This document shows, one piece after another, positions 43,447 through 51,939 of a stretch of 58,817 nt of DNA (the stretch's first letter is position 1; each line of letters opens with the position of its first letter). The DNA is taken from assembly GCA_001798135.1 (NCBI GenBank), contig MGRJ01000002.1:1-58817 (forward strand), in the 5' to 3' direction. A model generated the notes under the pieces. The model saw nothing but the letters and a program-made list of their open reading frames with translations. It was not told where the DNA came from and searched no databases. The position numbers were made by a program, and so were the translations under genes. The DNA comes from Deltaproteobacteria bacterium RIFCSPHIGHO2_02_FULL_40_28 (lineage in GTDB: Bacteria; UBA10199; 2-12-FULL-40-28).

Positions 43447-44643
43447 TTAGGGGGAAATAGAATAAACAACTCCCAGGTTTTGGCTTACACCCCCTAAGTA
43501 AATACCATTTTCTGTTTCAACTAGGGTATTCACAAAAGAAGGGCCCGCCAGCGGGCAAGTGATAATGAAATTCTTGCCAAAAGAGGATTGGGGTTTACCT
43601 TCTGAATCAAGGCGTAGAAGAACAAAACCATATTTTTTAAGACGCGCATCTTGATATTCACCAGCAACATCTAAGCTACCATCAGGATGGATAAAAAAAT
43701 CATGAGCTGAATCAATCCCGGCAATATTTTCCAAAACAATTCCACCATGACCAAAACTTGAATCGAGTTCTCCGTTTAATCCAAGACGCGCAATAAAAAA
43801 ATCTGTGTTGCGTTTAGCAGTTTCAGAAAATCCAACCACAATTAATCTGTGTTGGTTATCTTCTTTAACAGCAGCACACATTCCCTGACCTTGAGAAGGA
43901 AGAAAAACAAAACCTCCCACGCCAAAAGAGGAAAGAAGTTCCCCTTTTTTTGATAAACGAACCACAACACAATTTTCTTTTCCCTTATTTAAAGCAGAAC
44001 CTGTAGCGGCAATTGTGCCATCGGAAAGAGTGGTAACTCCATACAAATGATCTTTGGATCCATGCTTTAAAGTAACCACACCTTGATAACCAAAATTAAG
44101 ATCGGGCCCACCTTCAGCATTGATACGAACAAGAGAGAAATCAGATTTTCCTAACTTGTGAGAAAATCCTGCTGCAAGCCATCCAGAATCGTTTTGATCG
44201 ATGTAATGAAGTTCCCCTTTTTTATTTTGACCAGAAAAAATATTTTTTCCAAAAGTAGAATTGAGATTCCCATCTGAATTTATTTTAACAAAAAGAAAAT
44301 CTCTGGTGTGATTTTTAAAAAAACCAGCCATCACAAAACCTGTGTGATCTAACCCTAAACCATGAATTTCTTCATCACTTCCAAAAGAAAAATGTAAGCC
44401 TTCTTTCCCAAAGCGAGAATCAATTTCTCCCTTTGAATTAAGTTGCATTAAAAAAGTGTTTTTTAAATTTTGCTTCCCCTCACTACCTACAATCACAAGA
44501 TTATTTTGCATGGCTTTCATGGCATACACTGCACTTACTTTATTTTTAGGAAAACTAAAAAAGGGACGACATACCTGATTGGAAGCCAAAGAAAAAGAAG
44601 GAAACAAAAAAAACAAAAAGATCAAAAAGCGAAATAAAAACAT
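43447..44643 (-). CDS. Secreted delta-60 repeat protein
   Basis: A 398-residue exported protein with a long hydrophobic signal peptide ending FSLAS. At least six delta-60-type repeats are visible, each ending in an Asp/Asn/Ser-x-x-F-G step: INSDGNLNSTFGK, INAEGGPDLNFGY, LSKKGELLSSFGV, LGLNGELDSSFGH and LDSEGKPQSSFGK, plus a first divergent one. The repeats likely form a beta propeller on the cell surface or in the periplasm. It begins one base after the capA stop, so the two form an operon. Confidence 0.78.
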   Translation of the reverse strand: MFLFRFLIFLFFLFPSFSLASNQVCRPFFSFPKNKVSAVYAMKAMQNNLVIVGSEGKQNLKNTFLMQLNSKGEIDSRFGKEGLHFSFGSDEEIHGLGLDHTGFVMAGFFKNHTRDFLFVKINSDGNLNSTFGKNIFSGQNKKGELHYIDQNDSGWLAAGFSHKLGKSDFSLVRINAEGGPDLNFGYQGVVTLKHGSKDHLYGVTTLSDGTIAATGSALNKGKENCVVVRLSKKGELLSSFGVGGFVFLPSQGQGMCAAVKEDNQHRLIVVGFSETAKRNTDFFIARLGLNGELDSSFGHGGIVLENIAGIDSAHDFFIHPDGSLDVAGEYQDARLKKYGFVLLRLDSEGKPQSSFGKNFIITCPLAGPSFVNTLVETENGIYLGGVSQNLGVVYSISP

Positions 44644-45642
44644 CTAAAAAATCTCCAGGTAAGAAAAAATTTGGCTTCCTAATAGGGCAGATAATTTTTT
44701 AATTCGATTAAAAATGATATCCCTGTTTTTTTGATCTGCAATCTGGGTTTTAAGGGCATTGATTTGGATTGGGGTTATTCTAATTTTTTTAAGCTGACCT
44801 AAGTTATTGTAATCTACATGGGCTAAAATGGATAAATCATTTCTCCATTTGGGATCTAGCTCATAATCATCAATCACATTTCCCAAACTATAAAAAATGG
44901 GTTTCCCCTTGTAAACTTCAATTCCTTGAAGAGTATGTGCACTATGACCAAAAATGAGATCGGCTCCCGCATCTAAAAGAGTATGAGCATAGTACCGATA
45001 AACGGGAGAAGGTTTATCCACCCAATTACCTCCCCAATGAAATGAAATAATCACAAAATCAATTCCGTTTTTTTTGAGATCACTTATCTGTGTAGTAAGC
45101 CGTTTGAGACAAGTTGAATCCATGGCACAAAAATTTACACAGGCTTTTTCACAAGTTTCCCACTCTGGCATATTGTCGGTAGCTGCAATCACGGCAATGC
45201 GTTTTCCCTTTTTAGAAAAAAGGGCTGCCTCACTCGCTTGGGGAAAAGAAAAGCCAGCTCCAGCAAAAGTTATTTTTTTCTTTTGCAATACTGCAAGGGT
45301 TTGTTTGAGACCTATTTTTCCATAATCCAAAGAATGATTATTAGCTAAAGAAACAAAATCAATGCCTGCATTTGAAAGAATAGACACATGGGAAGGGGGG
45401 GCCTTGAAATAAAAAGCCTTTTTCCCAATATGATGGGTAGAATTTGTAAAAACAAATTCTTGATTAACAAGGGTAAGATCGCCTTGGGCTAAATGAGATT
45501 CTACTTTTTTTAAAGGGTGAAACCCTTCGGCAACATGGCGACCCAGCATGACATCACCCGCTAAAGTATAGGTAAAACCTTCGCTGGCATAACCAGAAGA
45601 AAACCACGTGCAAATAAAATAACAAAAAAAGATCCAACGCAT
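44644..45642 (-). CDS. CapA-family metallophosphatase-like protein
   Basis: A 332-residue exported protein with a short signal peptide ending GYAS. PGA_cap/CapA motifs: LAGDVMLGR, NQEFVFTN, SLANNHSLDYG, FHWGGN and GHSAHTLQGIEVYKGKPIFY then SLGN. CapA/PgsA proteins take part in poly-gamma-glutamate capsule synthesis or, in other groups, act on cell-wall phosphates; no capBC genes are present here. The Shine-Dalgarno (GGGAG) is supplied by the adjacent repeat. Confidence 0.8.
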   Translation of the reverse strand: MRWIFFCYFICTWFSSGYASEGFTYTLAGDVMLGRHVAEGFHPLKKVESHLAQGDLTLVNQEFVFTNSTHHIGKKAFYFKAPPSHVSILSNAGIDFVSLANNHSLDYGKIGLKQTLAVLQKKKITFAGAGFSFPQASEAALFSKKGKRIAVIAATDNMPEWETCEKACVNFCAMDSTCLKRLTTQISDLKKNGIDFVIISFHWGGNWVDKPSPVYRYYAHTLLDAGADLIFGHSAHTLQGIEVYKGKPIFYSLGNVIDDYELDPKWRNDLSILAHVDYNNLGQLKKIRITPIQINALKTQIADQKNRDIIFNRIKKLSALLGSQIFSYLEIF

Positions 45643-45650
45643 ATATCTCC

Positions 45651-45700
45651 CTCTGTCATCTCTGCCCCCCCTCTGTCATCTCTGCCCCCCCTCTGTCATC
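45651..45700. repeat. 2.5 copies of a 20-bp tandem repeat
   Basis: CTCTGTCATCTCTGCCCCCC occurs twice exactly, then its first ten bases. It is built from a family A edge (TCTGTCATC) and lies directly upstream of capA, whose ribosome-binding site it provides. Confidence 0.9.
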
Positions 45701-45710
45701 CCTGCGGAGG

Positions 45711-45812
45711 CAGGGATCCATCTGTACTCTCCCCCTTTGTAAGGGGGAGTTGGAGGGGGTAGAGTCTTACTAAACTCTCTACCTCCCCTAACCCCTCCTT
45801 ACAAAGGAGGGG
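45711..45812. repeat. 102-bp composite repeat (inverted copy of 39098-39199)
   Basis: Perfect match over 102 bases to the reverse complement of 39098-39199, about 6.5 kb away. Family A units flank it at 45691-45720 and 45819-45848. The 320-base gap between capA and the next gene holds only these repeats. Confidence 0.92.
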
Positions 45813-45818
45813 AAAAAG

Positions 45819-45848
45819 ATGGATCCCCGTTTGCACGGGAATGACAGA
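45819..45848. repeat. Family A repeat
   Basis: GATGGATCCCCGTTTGCACG, then the complementary arm ending GAATGACAG. A degenerate unit follows to about 45902. Confidence 0.8.
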
Positions 45849-45962
45849 ACTGGAGATCCCCGCCGGAGTTTACCCTCACGAAGGTGGCCGCAGGGATGAC
45901 GGAGTTGGTCAAAGGACCTCCTCGCAATGGGCATCATACTTAAAAACTTTTTTTTGGAAAGA

Positions 45963-47612
45963 TTAATTGATAAACTTTAAATATTTATTAATATTACCGA
46001 TTGTTACTTGCACTTGACCCTTAGCACTAAAACTTAAATAGCTGAAAAAATTACCTTCCTCACGATGTGGTGCCGGATGAAAGCCTTTGGTAATCACTAA
46101 GGGGATACCTGTTTTACGATTGAAAAATAAAATATAACTCTCAACATCATCTTCTGAACTTTGAAAAAAAATATCAGCTAAAATAAAATTACCATTCGCC
46201 ATAAAACGTGATGAAGCAATAAGTACATGGCCCAGCAGATTTGCATTTGTTAAACGAGCTGCATTGAAATTAAGAAATCCTCCGGTTCCTGTCAAACCAT
46301 GGTCACAAATTTCGTAGACTCCCTGGGGACTCATGCATTCAAAGATAAACAATGGTTTAGTGGGAGATACTTGTGGATTACGCATTCTAGGCTTTCCTTT
46401 GGACACTTCAGGCGACAAAGAAGGCATTTTAAACAAAATAGTTGGGTCAATAGAAATTGTATCATCCGAAAAATTACCAGATACAATGGGGGTTATATCA
46501 TACATTCTTGCTTCCCAAACATTATCCGGCCTTTTTACTAAAACTATAAGCTGGTTGTTTTCATTCCAGGCGACTTCAATATATTTTTCTTTTAAATGAG
46601 GATTAATCACTGTGGCTTCTTTACTTCCATCAACTGGAATAACAACTAAGTTAAAGAGAGTTCCATTGACGCTATCTGCAGAAGCCAGCCAGGTATCATT
46701 GGGAGATAATCTAAACCTCCTATTGGCTACAGGTATATTGGTTAATTGTGTACTTTCATTGCCTTCTACTTTGTAAATATGGCTATCGACTCCTTCTCCA
46801 ACCAAAAAAGAACCATCATTGGATACCTGAAAATCAACAAGAAGGGCAGGGGTTTTCACTACATTTTCTGTTTCACCACCATAAAAATTAACATTCACCT
46901 TGTAAGGCGCTGCTGTGGATTCCCCATTGGTAAATTCTCCCGTGAAAAACACTTGGTCATCGGGACCAATAATAGGATAGGCCCTGCTACTAATACCTGT
47001 GGTATTGGTAACTTGGACATTCCACGTGATGTCTAAATCGAGAGGATCTTCATTTACTAAACGTAAAATAATAGGCGGACTTCCTTTTTTTGCTTCAATA
47101 CTTTCTAAAACAACAACGGCAATAAAAGCTAAATGGGGATCTGTAATACCAAGATCGGTTGTTTGAAATTCAAAAGCACCTTCTGAATCTGTTTGCAGAA
47201 TTTTAACAACAACACCATCATAGATTACTCCGATATTAACCCCTTCAAGTTCGGGAGCATCTTCTAATAATCGACCACGAATTTCTACATTATCAAGAGC
47301 AGCAACCAAACTTTCCTCACTTAAATCAGAACCTACTAAACCCACCTTTTCTGCTTCAAAAGAGGCGGCATCTGCAGGAGTAAGTTTGGCAATGCCTACG
47401 GGAATATCAAGAGGAGTATCTGAAAGTGCTCCTCCGTCATCATCAACGCTAGCTTGGTTAGTACCAACATTGCCCCCACTTAAGTCATTACTAGCACAAG
47501 AACCAACAGCACCTACTGCATCAAAACTAGTACTGATAGCTACAACTTGGGTGTGCCAAACAAGCCCAAGCTGGAGGATAACAAAAACCAGAAATGTCAG
47601 TATTTTCCTCAT
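45963..47612 (-). CDS. Secreted protein with TolB/PD40-like propeller
   Basis: A 549-residue exported protein; the signal peptide is LTFLVFVILQLGLVWHTQVVA. Residues about 100-190 resemble a carboxypeptidase-regulatory/Ig-like beta sandwich (VEIRGRLLEDAPELEGVNIG, DSEGAFEFQT). From about 200 on, blade-like repeats are seen (LVDFQVSNDGSFLVGEG, FRLSPNDTWLASADS, IEVAWNENNQLIVLVK, MRNPQVSPTKPLFIFECMS), fitting a TolB-type or WD40-like propeller. The function is unknown. Downstream of it on the leftward strand lie repeats and capA. Confidence 0.65.
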   Translation of the reverse strand: MRKILTFLVFVILQLGLVWHTQVVAISTSFDAVGAVGSCASNDLSGGNVGTNQASVDDDGGALSDTPLDIPVGIAKLTPADAASFEAEKVGLVGSDLSEESLVAALDNVEIRGRLLEDAPELEGVNIGVIYDGVVVKILQTDSEGAFEFQTTDLGITDPHLAFIAVVVLESIEAKKGSPPIILRLVNEDPLDLDITWNVQVTNTTGISSRAYPIIGPDDQVFFTGEFTNGESTAAPYKVNVNFYGGETENVVKTPALLVDFQVSNDGSFLVGEGVDSHIYKVEGNESTQLTNIPVANRRFRLSPNDTWLASADSVNGTLFNLVVIPVDGSKEATVINPHLKEKYIEVAWNENNQLIVLVKRPDNVWEARMYDITPIVSGNFSDDTISIDPTILFKMPSLSPEVSKGKPRMRNPQVSPTKPLFIFECMSPQGVYEICDHGLTGTGGFLNFNAARLTNANLLGHVLIASSRFMANGNFILADIFFQSSEDDVESYILFFNRKTGIPLVITKGFHPAPHREEGNFFSYLSFSAKGQVQVTIGNINKYLKFIN

Positions 47613-47775
47613 TGTATCTGTGTGTTACAGCAATATGTATGCCATTTTGACACCCCATAATAATATGTAACTATATGAAATTATTATTTAATTTTAATAT
47701 GCTAGAATGACCCACACTAGATACGTCAAATTTTTGACTGTTTGGACTATTAGATTGAGAAAATAAGAAAAAATG

Positions 47776-47848
47776 AGCGGGAGACGGGGTTCGAACCCGC
47801 GACCCTCAGCTTGGGAAGCTGATGCTCTACCAACTGAGCTACTCCCGC
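47776..47848 (-). tRNA. tRNA-Gly (anticodon CCC)
   Basis: A 73-nt cloverleaf: acceptor GCGGGAG with CTCCCGC, D arm GCTC...GAGC, anticodon stem TCAGC/GCTGA around loop TTCCCAA giving CCC (codon GGG), and T arm with GGTTCGAACCC. The CCA end is not encoded. Confidence 0.95.
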
Positions 47849-47913
47849 CTTCGCCGCGCTGAAGCTTTGGCTTCGGCGGGCAAGCCCGCTGAAGACCAAG
47901 CGAAAGCGGGCTT
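47849..47913. repeat. GC-rich hairpins upstream of tRNA-Gly
   Basis: CGCTGAAGCTTTGGCTTCGG, GCGGGCAAGCCCGC and a second CCCGC/GCGGG set with AAGC spacing pair in several ways. They sit immediately 5' of the tRNA gene and are far richer in G+C than the surrounding sequence. Confidence 0.65.
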
Positions 47914-47920
47914 ATAAACC

Positions 47921-48080
47921 TCAAGAAGGAACTTGATAGGCCATGGTAAAACTTCCATCAATCAATTGAAATCCAAAATCATCCCAACCATCTTTGTTAA
48001 AATCACCATGACCAAAAAGCATCAATATGAGCCTGGGGAATACCAGCCACCACAACATTAAATTTGGCTGCATCTGTCAT
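47921..48080 (-). pseudogene. Frameshifted FG-GAP/VCBS-type repeat fragment
   Basis: ATG 48080 has a good GGAGAGG site and opens MTDAAKFNVVVAGIPQAHID, which stops after 25 residues. Shifted by one frame the reading continues LFGHGDFNKDGWDDFGFQLI and ends at 47921. The latter is a typical FG-GAP/VCBS repeat with a DxNxDGxDD calcium site. This is the 3' remnant of a surface repeat protein gene, or a short gene broken by an indel. Confidence 0.65.
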
Positions 48081-48120
48081 AACCTCTCCTTCATCGGCTC
48101 TAAACCTATTGAGGTTGCTT

Positions 48121-48621
48121 TTATTCTGTAACCTTGGAGGGTTTATCTTCTTTAGAATCTTCGTCTGGGGCTAGAGGCTCATGAATTTTAAGGGCTGCAA
48201 TTTTGAATTTCCCAAAGGCTATCCCTAGGTTATACCCGCGGCCACGACCACTCATAGCTAAAGAAACTTTGCCCTTTGTCATCGCTTCGGCGCCAACCGA
48301 TCCCTTAATTCCTGCATGAGCTTCACTGGTTGCATAAGAACCCATCAATTGCCGAATATCTTTCACTTTAGAAAAATTACCATGGCCATTCACAATTTTA
48401 CTTTTTCCAAAAGTAATGCCACCTCCATGAGCACGAATAGCTACATCAGCCTCTTGACCATTATCACAAAAGATTTTTCCAGATCCCTTGCCTGATTTGT
48501 AAAAAACAGACCAGGAACTTAAATCAAAGTTAAGTTCACACTTGGTTTTTTCATTGGCATGAATTTGAGATATAAAACCAAAAGATAAAATAAAAACAAG
48601 AAGGAAAATGAAGTTTTTCAT
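48121..48621 (-). CDS. Periplasmic hypothetical protein, Gly-rich
   Basis: A 166-residue exported protein with signal peptide FLLVFILSFGFISQIHA. Residues 25-145 are rich in Gly and Ala with alternating beta strands (GKGSGKIFCDNGQEADVAIR, GSVGAEAMTKGKVSLAMSG) and two Cys (CELNF, FCDNG) that may form a disulfide. An acidic/Lys tail follows. It resembles DUF992-like or lipid-binding periplasmic proteins only loosely. It lies downstream of the ggt gene on the same strand's opposite side of 50 bases; separate transcription is likely. Confidence 0.6.
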   Translation of the reverse strand: MKNFIFLLVFILSFGFISQIHANEKTKCELNFDLSSWSVFYKSGKGSGKIFCDNGQEADVAIRAHGGGITFGKSKIVNGHGNFSKVKDIRQLMGSYATSEAHAGIKGSVGAEAMTKGKVSLAMSGRGRGYNLGIAFGKFKIAALKIHEPLAPDEDSKEDKPSKVTE

Positions 48622-48672
48622 ATTGTTCTACCTCCCTATTGTAACTTGTATAATTGATTCAAAATTGATTCG

Positions 48673-50328
48673 CTAGTTCAAAATGAGTCCACGCCCTTGG
48701 CCTCTAGGATCAGTAACCACAGTGGTCTTATCCCCTCTAAATACCAGGGCTTCTACATTACCAATAGTATTTTCTTCTCTAATCTCATAATTTTCCTTGA
48801 ACCAAGAAAGCATTTTTTTGGGGAATCCTTTTTCTAAAACAACTTCCCTGGTTTTGGGAGAAAAATAAATCTTGGGATAAGCCACACTTCGATTAAGAGG
48901 GATATGCTCATCCAAAAAAAGATAAAGAACTTGAAAAAGATTTTGAGGAATGGTGAGCCCACCTGGGGTTCCCAAAGCTAAAAAAGGTTTTTTGTCTTTA
49001 AACACAAGGGTGGGAGCCATACTCGAGAGCGGCCTAAAACCTCCACGCAAACGATTAGCTGAATTTGTTTGAGCACTAAAATCGGCCAACTCATTGTTTA
49101 AAATAATTCCTGTATGGGGAAGAATAAGGCCAGAACCAAAAGGCGAATTAAGGGTATTGGTCATCGAAGCAATGTTTCCTTCACTATCAACTGCGCACAA
49201 ATGGGTTGTGTGAGAAATAATATTGTTTGGAGTATCTCCCAAGGCAATATCGCGAAAATCAAAATAATCGTGAAAAGATTTAATGAGAAGTTCAAAAAAA
49301 CGTGTTGTATTGGGGGCTTGTTTTTTAAGCTCATAAATCACAGCTCTTTTAAATAAAATATCCATGCCGGTCCCGCCCGAACTAGGAGCACCGGCACTTA
49401 CCACCTGATAAGCTCCATGATCAAAAGTGTAGGGTTTACGAAAATAAACTTTATAATTTTTAAGATCAGAACTGGTAATCAAACCACCTTGCTCTTTTAA
49501 AAACGAAACAAGTTGTGTTCCTAATTCTCCCTGATAAAAAACCCAGGACCCGCCTGTTTTAATATTTTCGAGAGTACGTGCTAAATCTGTAAAATCAAGC
49601 TTGGGAGGAAGGCTGGCACTAGCATCTCCAAGAAGGCGTTTCATTTCAGAGTCTGTCAAAAAACCTTTCTTGGCTAATTCGATAGATGGATCAATAACAG
49701 CTGGCCAAGAAACTTTGCGCCATTTTTTATGAATGGTTTCCATACCTAAAATAAAACCAGGAACACCAACAGAAGCCACTCCTTTTTCAAAATCTGCATT
49801 GGGTTTTATTGCTTTTTTAGAAACCTTGGGTTGTAAAATTTGTGGGGCTGCTTCGCGATAATCGATAAAATAAAACCGATCTTCTTTGGCCACATAGTAA
49901 AGTAAAAAGCCACCACCCCCTAAACCTGAATGATGCGGCTCGACAACAGAAAGAGCAAAAGCCATAGCAACAGCAGCATCGGCTGCAGATCCACCTTTTT
50001 TTAAAATCTCAAGACCAACTTGACTGGCTTCGGGATGAGCCGAAACAACAGCAGGTTGAATTGCAAACGTAGTGGATGAAAAAAAAGAAAAAAGAAAAAG
50101 AAAACAAAGATGGATCCCCGCCTTCGCGGGGATGACAGATATTCCCCCCTCCCTTGAGGGGAGGGGGTTGGGGGAGGGTGACAATTTTGAATTACCCCTC
50201 ACCCTGCACCCTCTCCCCTTCGGTGCGAGTGGAATTTTGAATGTCATCCTGAGGAACCCGGAGAGAGATCGAAGGGTGACGAAGGATCTCAAGCGATGGA
50301 TGGTAGAGTTTATGTCTTTTCTTGCCAC
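48673..50328 (-). CDS. ggt: Gamma-glutamyltransferase with repeat-derived N-terminus
   Basis: A 551-residue periplasmic Ntn-hydrolase that cleaves glutathione and other gamma-glutamyl compounds; it self-processes at a Thr. Features: GLGGGGFLLYY, the processing Thr in SHTTHLCAVDSEGN, MTNTLNSPFGSG, PLSSMAPTL and the late LGTPGGLTIPQNL. The total is close to family size only when about 85 N-terminal residues are counted as extra. Those residues before the hydrophobic core (FLFLFSFFSSTTFA) are read from repeats of families C, B and A. GTG 50328 has AAAGGG at proper spacing; ATG 50247 does not. Divergent from the ABC genes. Confidence 0.85.
   Translation of the reverse strand: MARKDINSTIHRLRSFVTLRSLSGFLRMTFKIPLAPKGRGCRVRGNSKLSPSPNPLPSREGGISVIPAKAGIHLCFLFLFSFFSSTTFAIQPAVVSAHPEASQVGLEILKKGGSAADAAVAMAFALSVVEPHHSGLGGGGFLLYYVAKEDRFYFIDYREAAPQILQPKVSKKAIKPNADFEKGVASVGVPGFILGMETIHKKWRKVSWPAVIDPSIELAKKGFLTDSEMKRLLGDASASLPPKLDFTDLARTLENIKTGGSWVFYQGELGTQLVSFLKEQGGLITSSDLKNYKVYFRKPYTFDHGAYQVVSAGAPSSGGTGMDILFKRAVIYELKKQAPNTTRFFELLIKSFHDYFDFRDIALGDTPNNIISHTTHLCAVDSEGNIASMTNTLNSPFGSGLILPHTGIILNNELADFSAQTNSANRLRGGFRPLSSMAPTLVFKDKKPFLALGTPGGLTIPQNLFQVLYLFLDEHIPLNRSVAYPKIYFSPKTREVVLEKGFPKKMLSWFKENYEIREENTIGNVEALVFRGDKTTVVTDPRGQGRGLILN
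50109..50138. repeat. Family A repeat, in frame in ggt
   Basis: GATGGATCCCCGCCTTCGCG then the complementary arm; encodes VIPAKAGIHL on the minus strand. Confidence 0.9.
50141..50292. repeat. Family B and C repeats in frame in ggt
   Basis: Family B units (CCCCTCCCTTGAGGGGAGGG, then CACCCTGCACCCTCTCCCC) at 50141-50224, and a family C copy (GTCATCCTGAGGAACC ... GACGAAGGATCTC) at 50242-50292. Together they supply the extra N-terminal codons of ggt. Confidence 0.8.
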
Positions 50329-50355
50329 AGTTACCCTTTCTGATAGTAGGCTTTA

Positions 50356-51105
50356 ATGGTTGCCATTCGTATCGTCAATGCCAAAAAAAGATTTCAAAAC
50401 CTTTGGGCCTTAAAAGGCATTAACATGGAAGTGGGTCAAGGAGAATTTTTTGGCTTGTTAGGCCCCAATGGGGCGGGCAAAACCACTTTAATCCACAGCA
50501 TGGTAGGGCTTTGCCGTCTTACTGAAGGTTCTATTCAAATTTTTGATTTTGATTCCCAAAAAGAAGCCATAAAGGCTCATGCCCTGATTGGTTTTTCACC
50601 CCAGGATATTAACCTCGATCGTTTTTTTACCATTAAAAAAATTCTGACCTACCAAGCTGGATTTTTTGGTACTCCCCGTAAAGAAAGTATAAAAAAAGCT
50701 GACCACATGTTGGAACTTTTTGGTCTTACTGATAAAGCCGATACGCAATATTACAAGCTCTCAGGTGGAATGCAAAAAAGACTCCTTGTTGCCAAAGCTG
50801 TGATCACAGAACCCAAAATTTTAATTTTAGATGAACCTACAGCAGGAGTAGACGTAGAACAAAGACATGCCCTCTGGGATTATCTTCGAAAACTGAATGC
50901 AGCAGGTACAACCATTATTCTCACTACGCATTACATCGATGAAGCCCAAGAACTTTGCAAACGCATTAGTATTATCAATGAGGGTGAACTAAAAGAAACG
51001 GGCAGCCCTCAGGAATTAATTGCAAAATACTGTGACCAAAAACTAACAGCCCAGCGCGGCGATTTGGAGAAAGTGTTTTTAAAAGTAACAGGGAGAAAAT
51101 TGTAA
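50356..51105 (+). CDS. ABC transporter ATP-binding protein (ABC-2 exporter, YadG-like)
   Basis: A 249-residue ATPase. Walker A GPNGAGKTT, Q-loop FSPQD, signature LSGGMQKRL, Walker B ILILDEPTAGVD and the H-loop LTTHYIDEAQ are all intact. The Gly-Met in the signature and the LTTHYIDEA segment match YadG-type ABC-2 exporters. The permease gene begins directly after its stop. The exported substrate is unknown; drugs or polymer precursors are typical. Confidence 0.9.
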   Translation: MVAIRIVNAKKRFQNLWALKGINMEVGQGEFFGLLGPNGAGKTTLIHSMVGLCRLTEGSIQIFDFDSQKEAIKAHALIGFSPQDINLDRFFTIKKILTYQAGFFGTPRKESIKKADHMLELFGLTDKADTQYYKLSGGMQKRLLVAKAVITEPKILILDEPTAGVDVEQRHALWDYLRKLNAAGTTIILTTHYIDEAQELCKRISIINEGELKETGSPQELIAKYCDQKLTAQRGDLEKVFLKVTGRKL

Positions 51106-51888
51106 ATGCTGGGGAAAATTATGAACACAAATTGGACTGGATTTCTCACTTTAATTGATCGCGAATTTTACCGTTTCATGCGTCTTTCCCGCCAAACGAT
51201 TTTTCCACCTTTAATTACCACCGTTTTATTTATTTTAATTTTTGGTTATTCCTTAGGAACTAAAATTCATGAGATTCATGGCTTTTCCTACATCCTCTAT
51301 ATTTTCCCAGGCCTTTTGCAAATGGGTGTCATTAACAATGCCTACGCTAATAGTTCCACTTCCCTTTTTATGTCACGCTTTGAGCGTTCCATCGAAAATA
51401 TGTTGGTGGCGCCTTTAACTCCTTTTCAGCTGGTTACTTCTTACATGATGGGGGCCCTTCTGCGCGGCTTGGTTGTAGCAATAGCAATTTATGTGGCCTC
51501 ACTGCCATTTGTTTCTATTCCTGTAGCTCATCCTTTTTTAATCCTGGCCAGTCTTGTTTTTTCTTCTCTCTTTTTTGGAGGTTTGGGAATTGTGTGTGGT
51601 TTGTGGTCTGAAAGTTGGGATAAAATTGCCCTGTATACCAATTTTGTTCTCACTCCCTTAACTTACCTTGGTGGGGTTTTTTATTCCCTGGAAATGCTTC
51701 CTCCTTTTTGGCACAAAGTTTCACTCATCAATCCCATTTTTTATAGTGTAGATCTCATACGTTATGGCTTTTTAGGGCATTCTGATGCCTCCCCCGTATT
51801 TTCCCTTTCCCTCCTTTTTTTGCTGGCCATAGGGGTGTATTTATGGTGTTTCATCCTCTTTCGCAGGGGATACAAACTCATCAAGTAA
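51106..51888 (+). CDS. ABC-2 type permease (YadH-like)
   Basis: A 260-residue membrane protein with six hydrophobic segments, including PPLITTVLFILIFGYSLG, LLQMGVINNAYANSS, and the ABC-2 signature PLTYLGGVFYSLEMLPPFWH with INPIFYSVDLIRYGFLG. It pairs with the preceding ATPase. ATG 51106 follows the ATPase stop directly; ATG 51121, with GGGGA five bases before, may be the true start. A 1606-residue gene starts 51 bases downstream on the same strand. Confidence 0.9.
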   Translation: MLGKIMNTNWTGFLTLIDREFYRFMRLSRQTIFPPLITTVLFILIFGYSLGTKIHEIHGFSYILYIFPGLLQMGVINNAYANSSTSLFMSRFERSIENMLVAPLTPFQLVTSYMMGALLRGLVVAIAIYVASLPFVSIPVAHPFLILASLVFSSLFFGGLGIVCGLWSESWDKIALYTNFVLTPLTYLGGVFYSLEMLPPFWHKVSLINPIFYSVDLIRYGFLGHSDASPVFSLSLLFLLAIGVYLWCFILFRRGYKLIK

Positions 51889-51939
51889 GTCCTGAATTTT
51901 AAGGCAACTTTTCAAGTTCCCCCTCGATAAGGAAATCCC

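Noticed and set aside
45651-45700. CRISPR-like array
   Set aside because: Only 2.5 directly adjacent copies with no spacers and no cas genes.
49100-49356. Plus-strand 80-codon frame inside ggt
   Set aside because: Shadow of ggt; no start signals.
50072-50356. Plus-strand open frame over the ggt N-terminus
   Set aside because: Encodes the complement of repeat families; no ribosome-binding site or protein-like composition.
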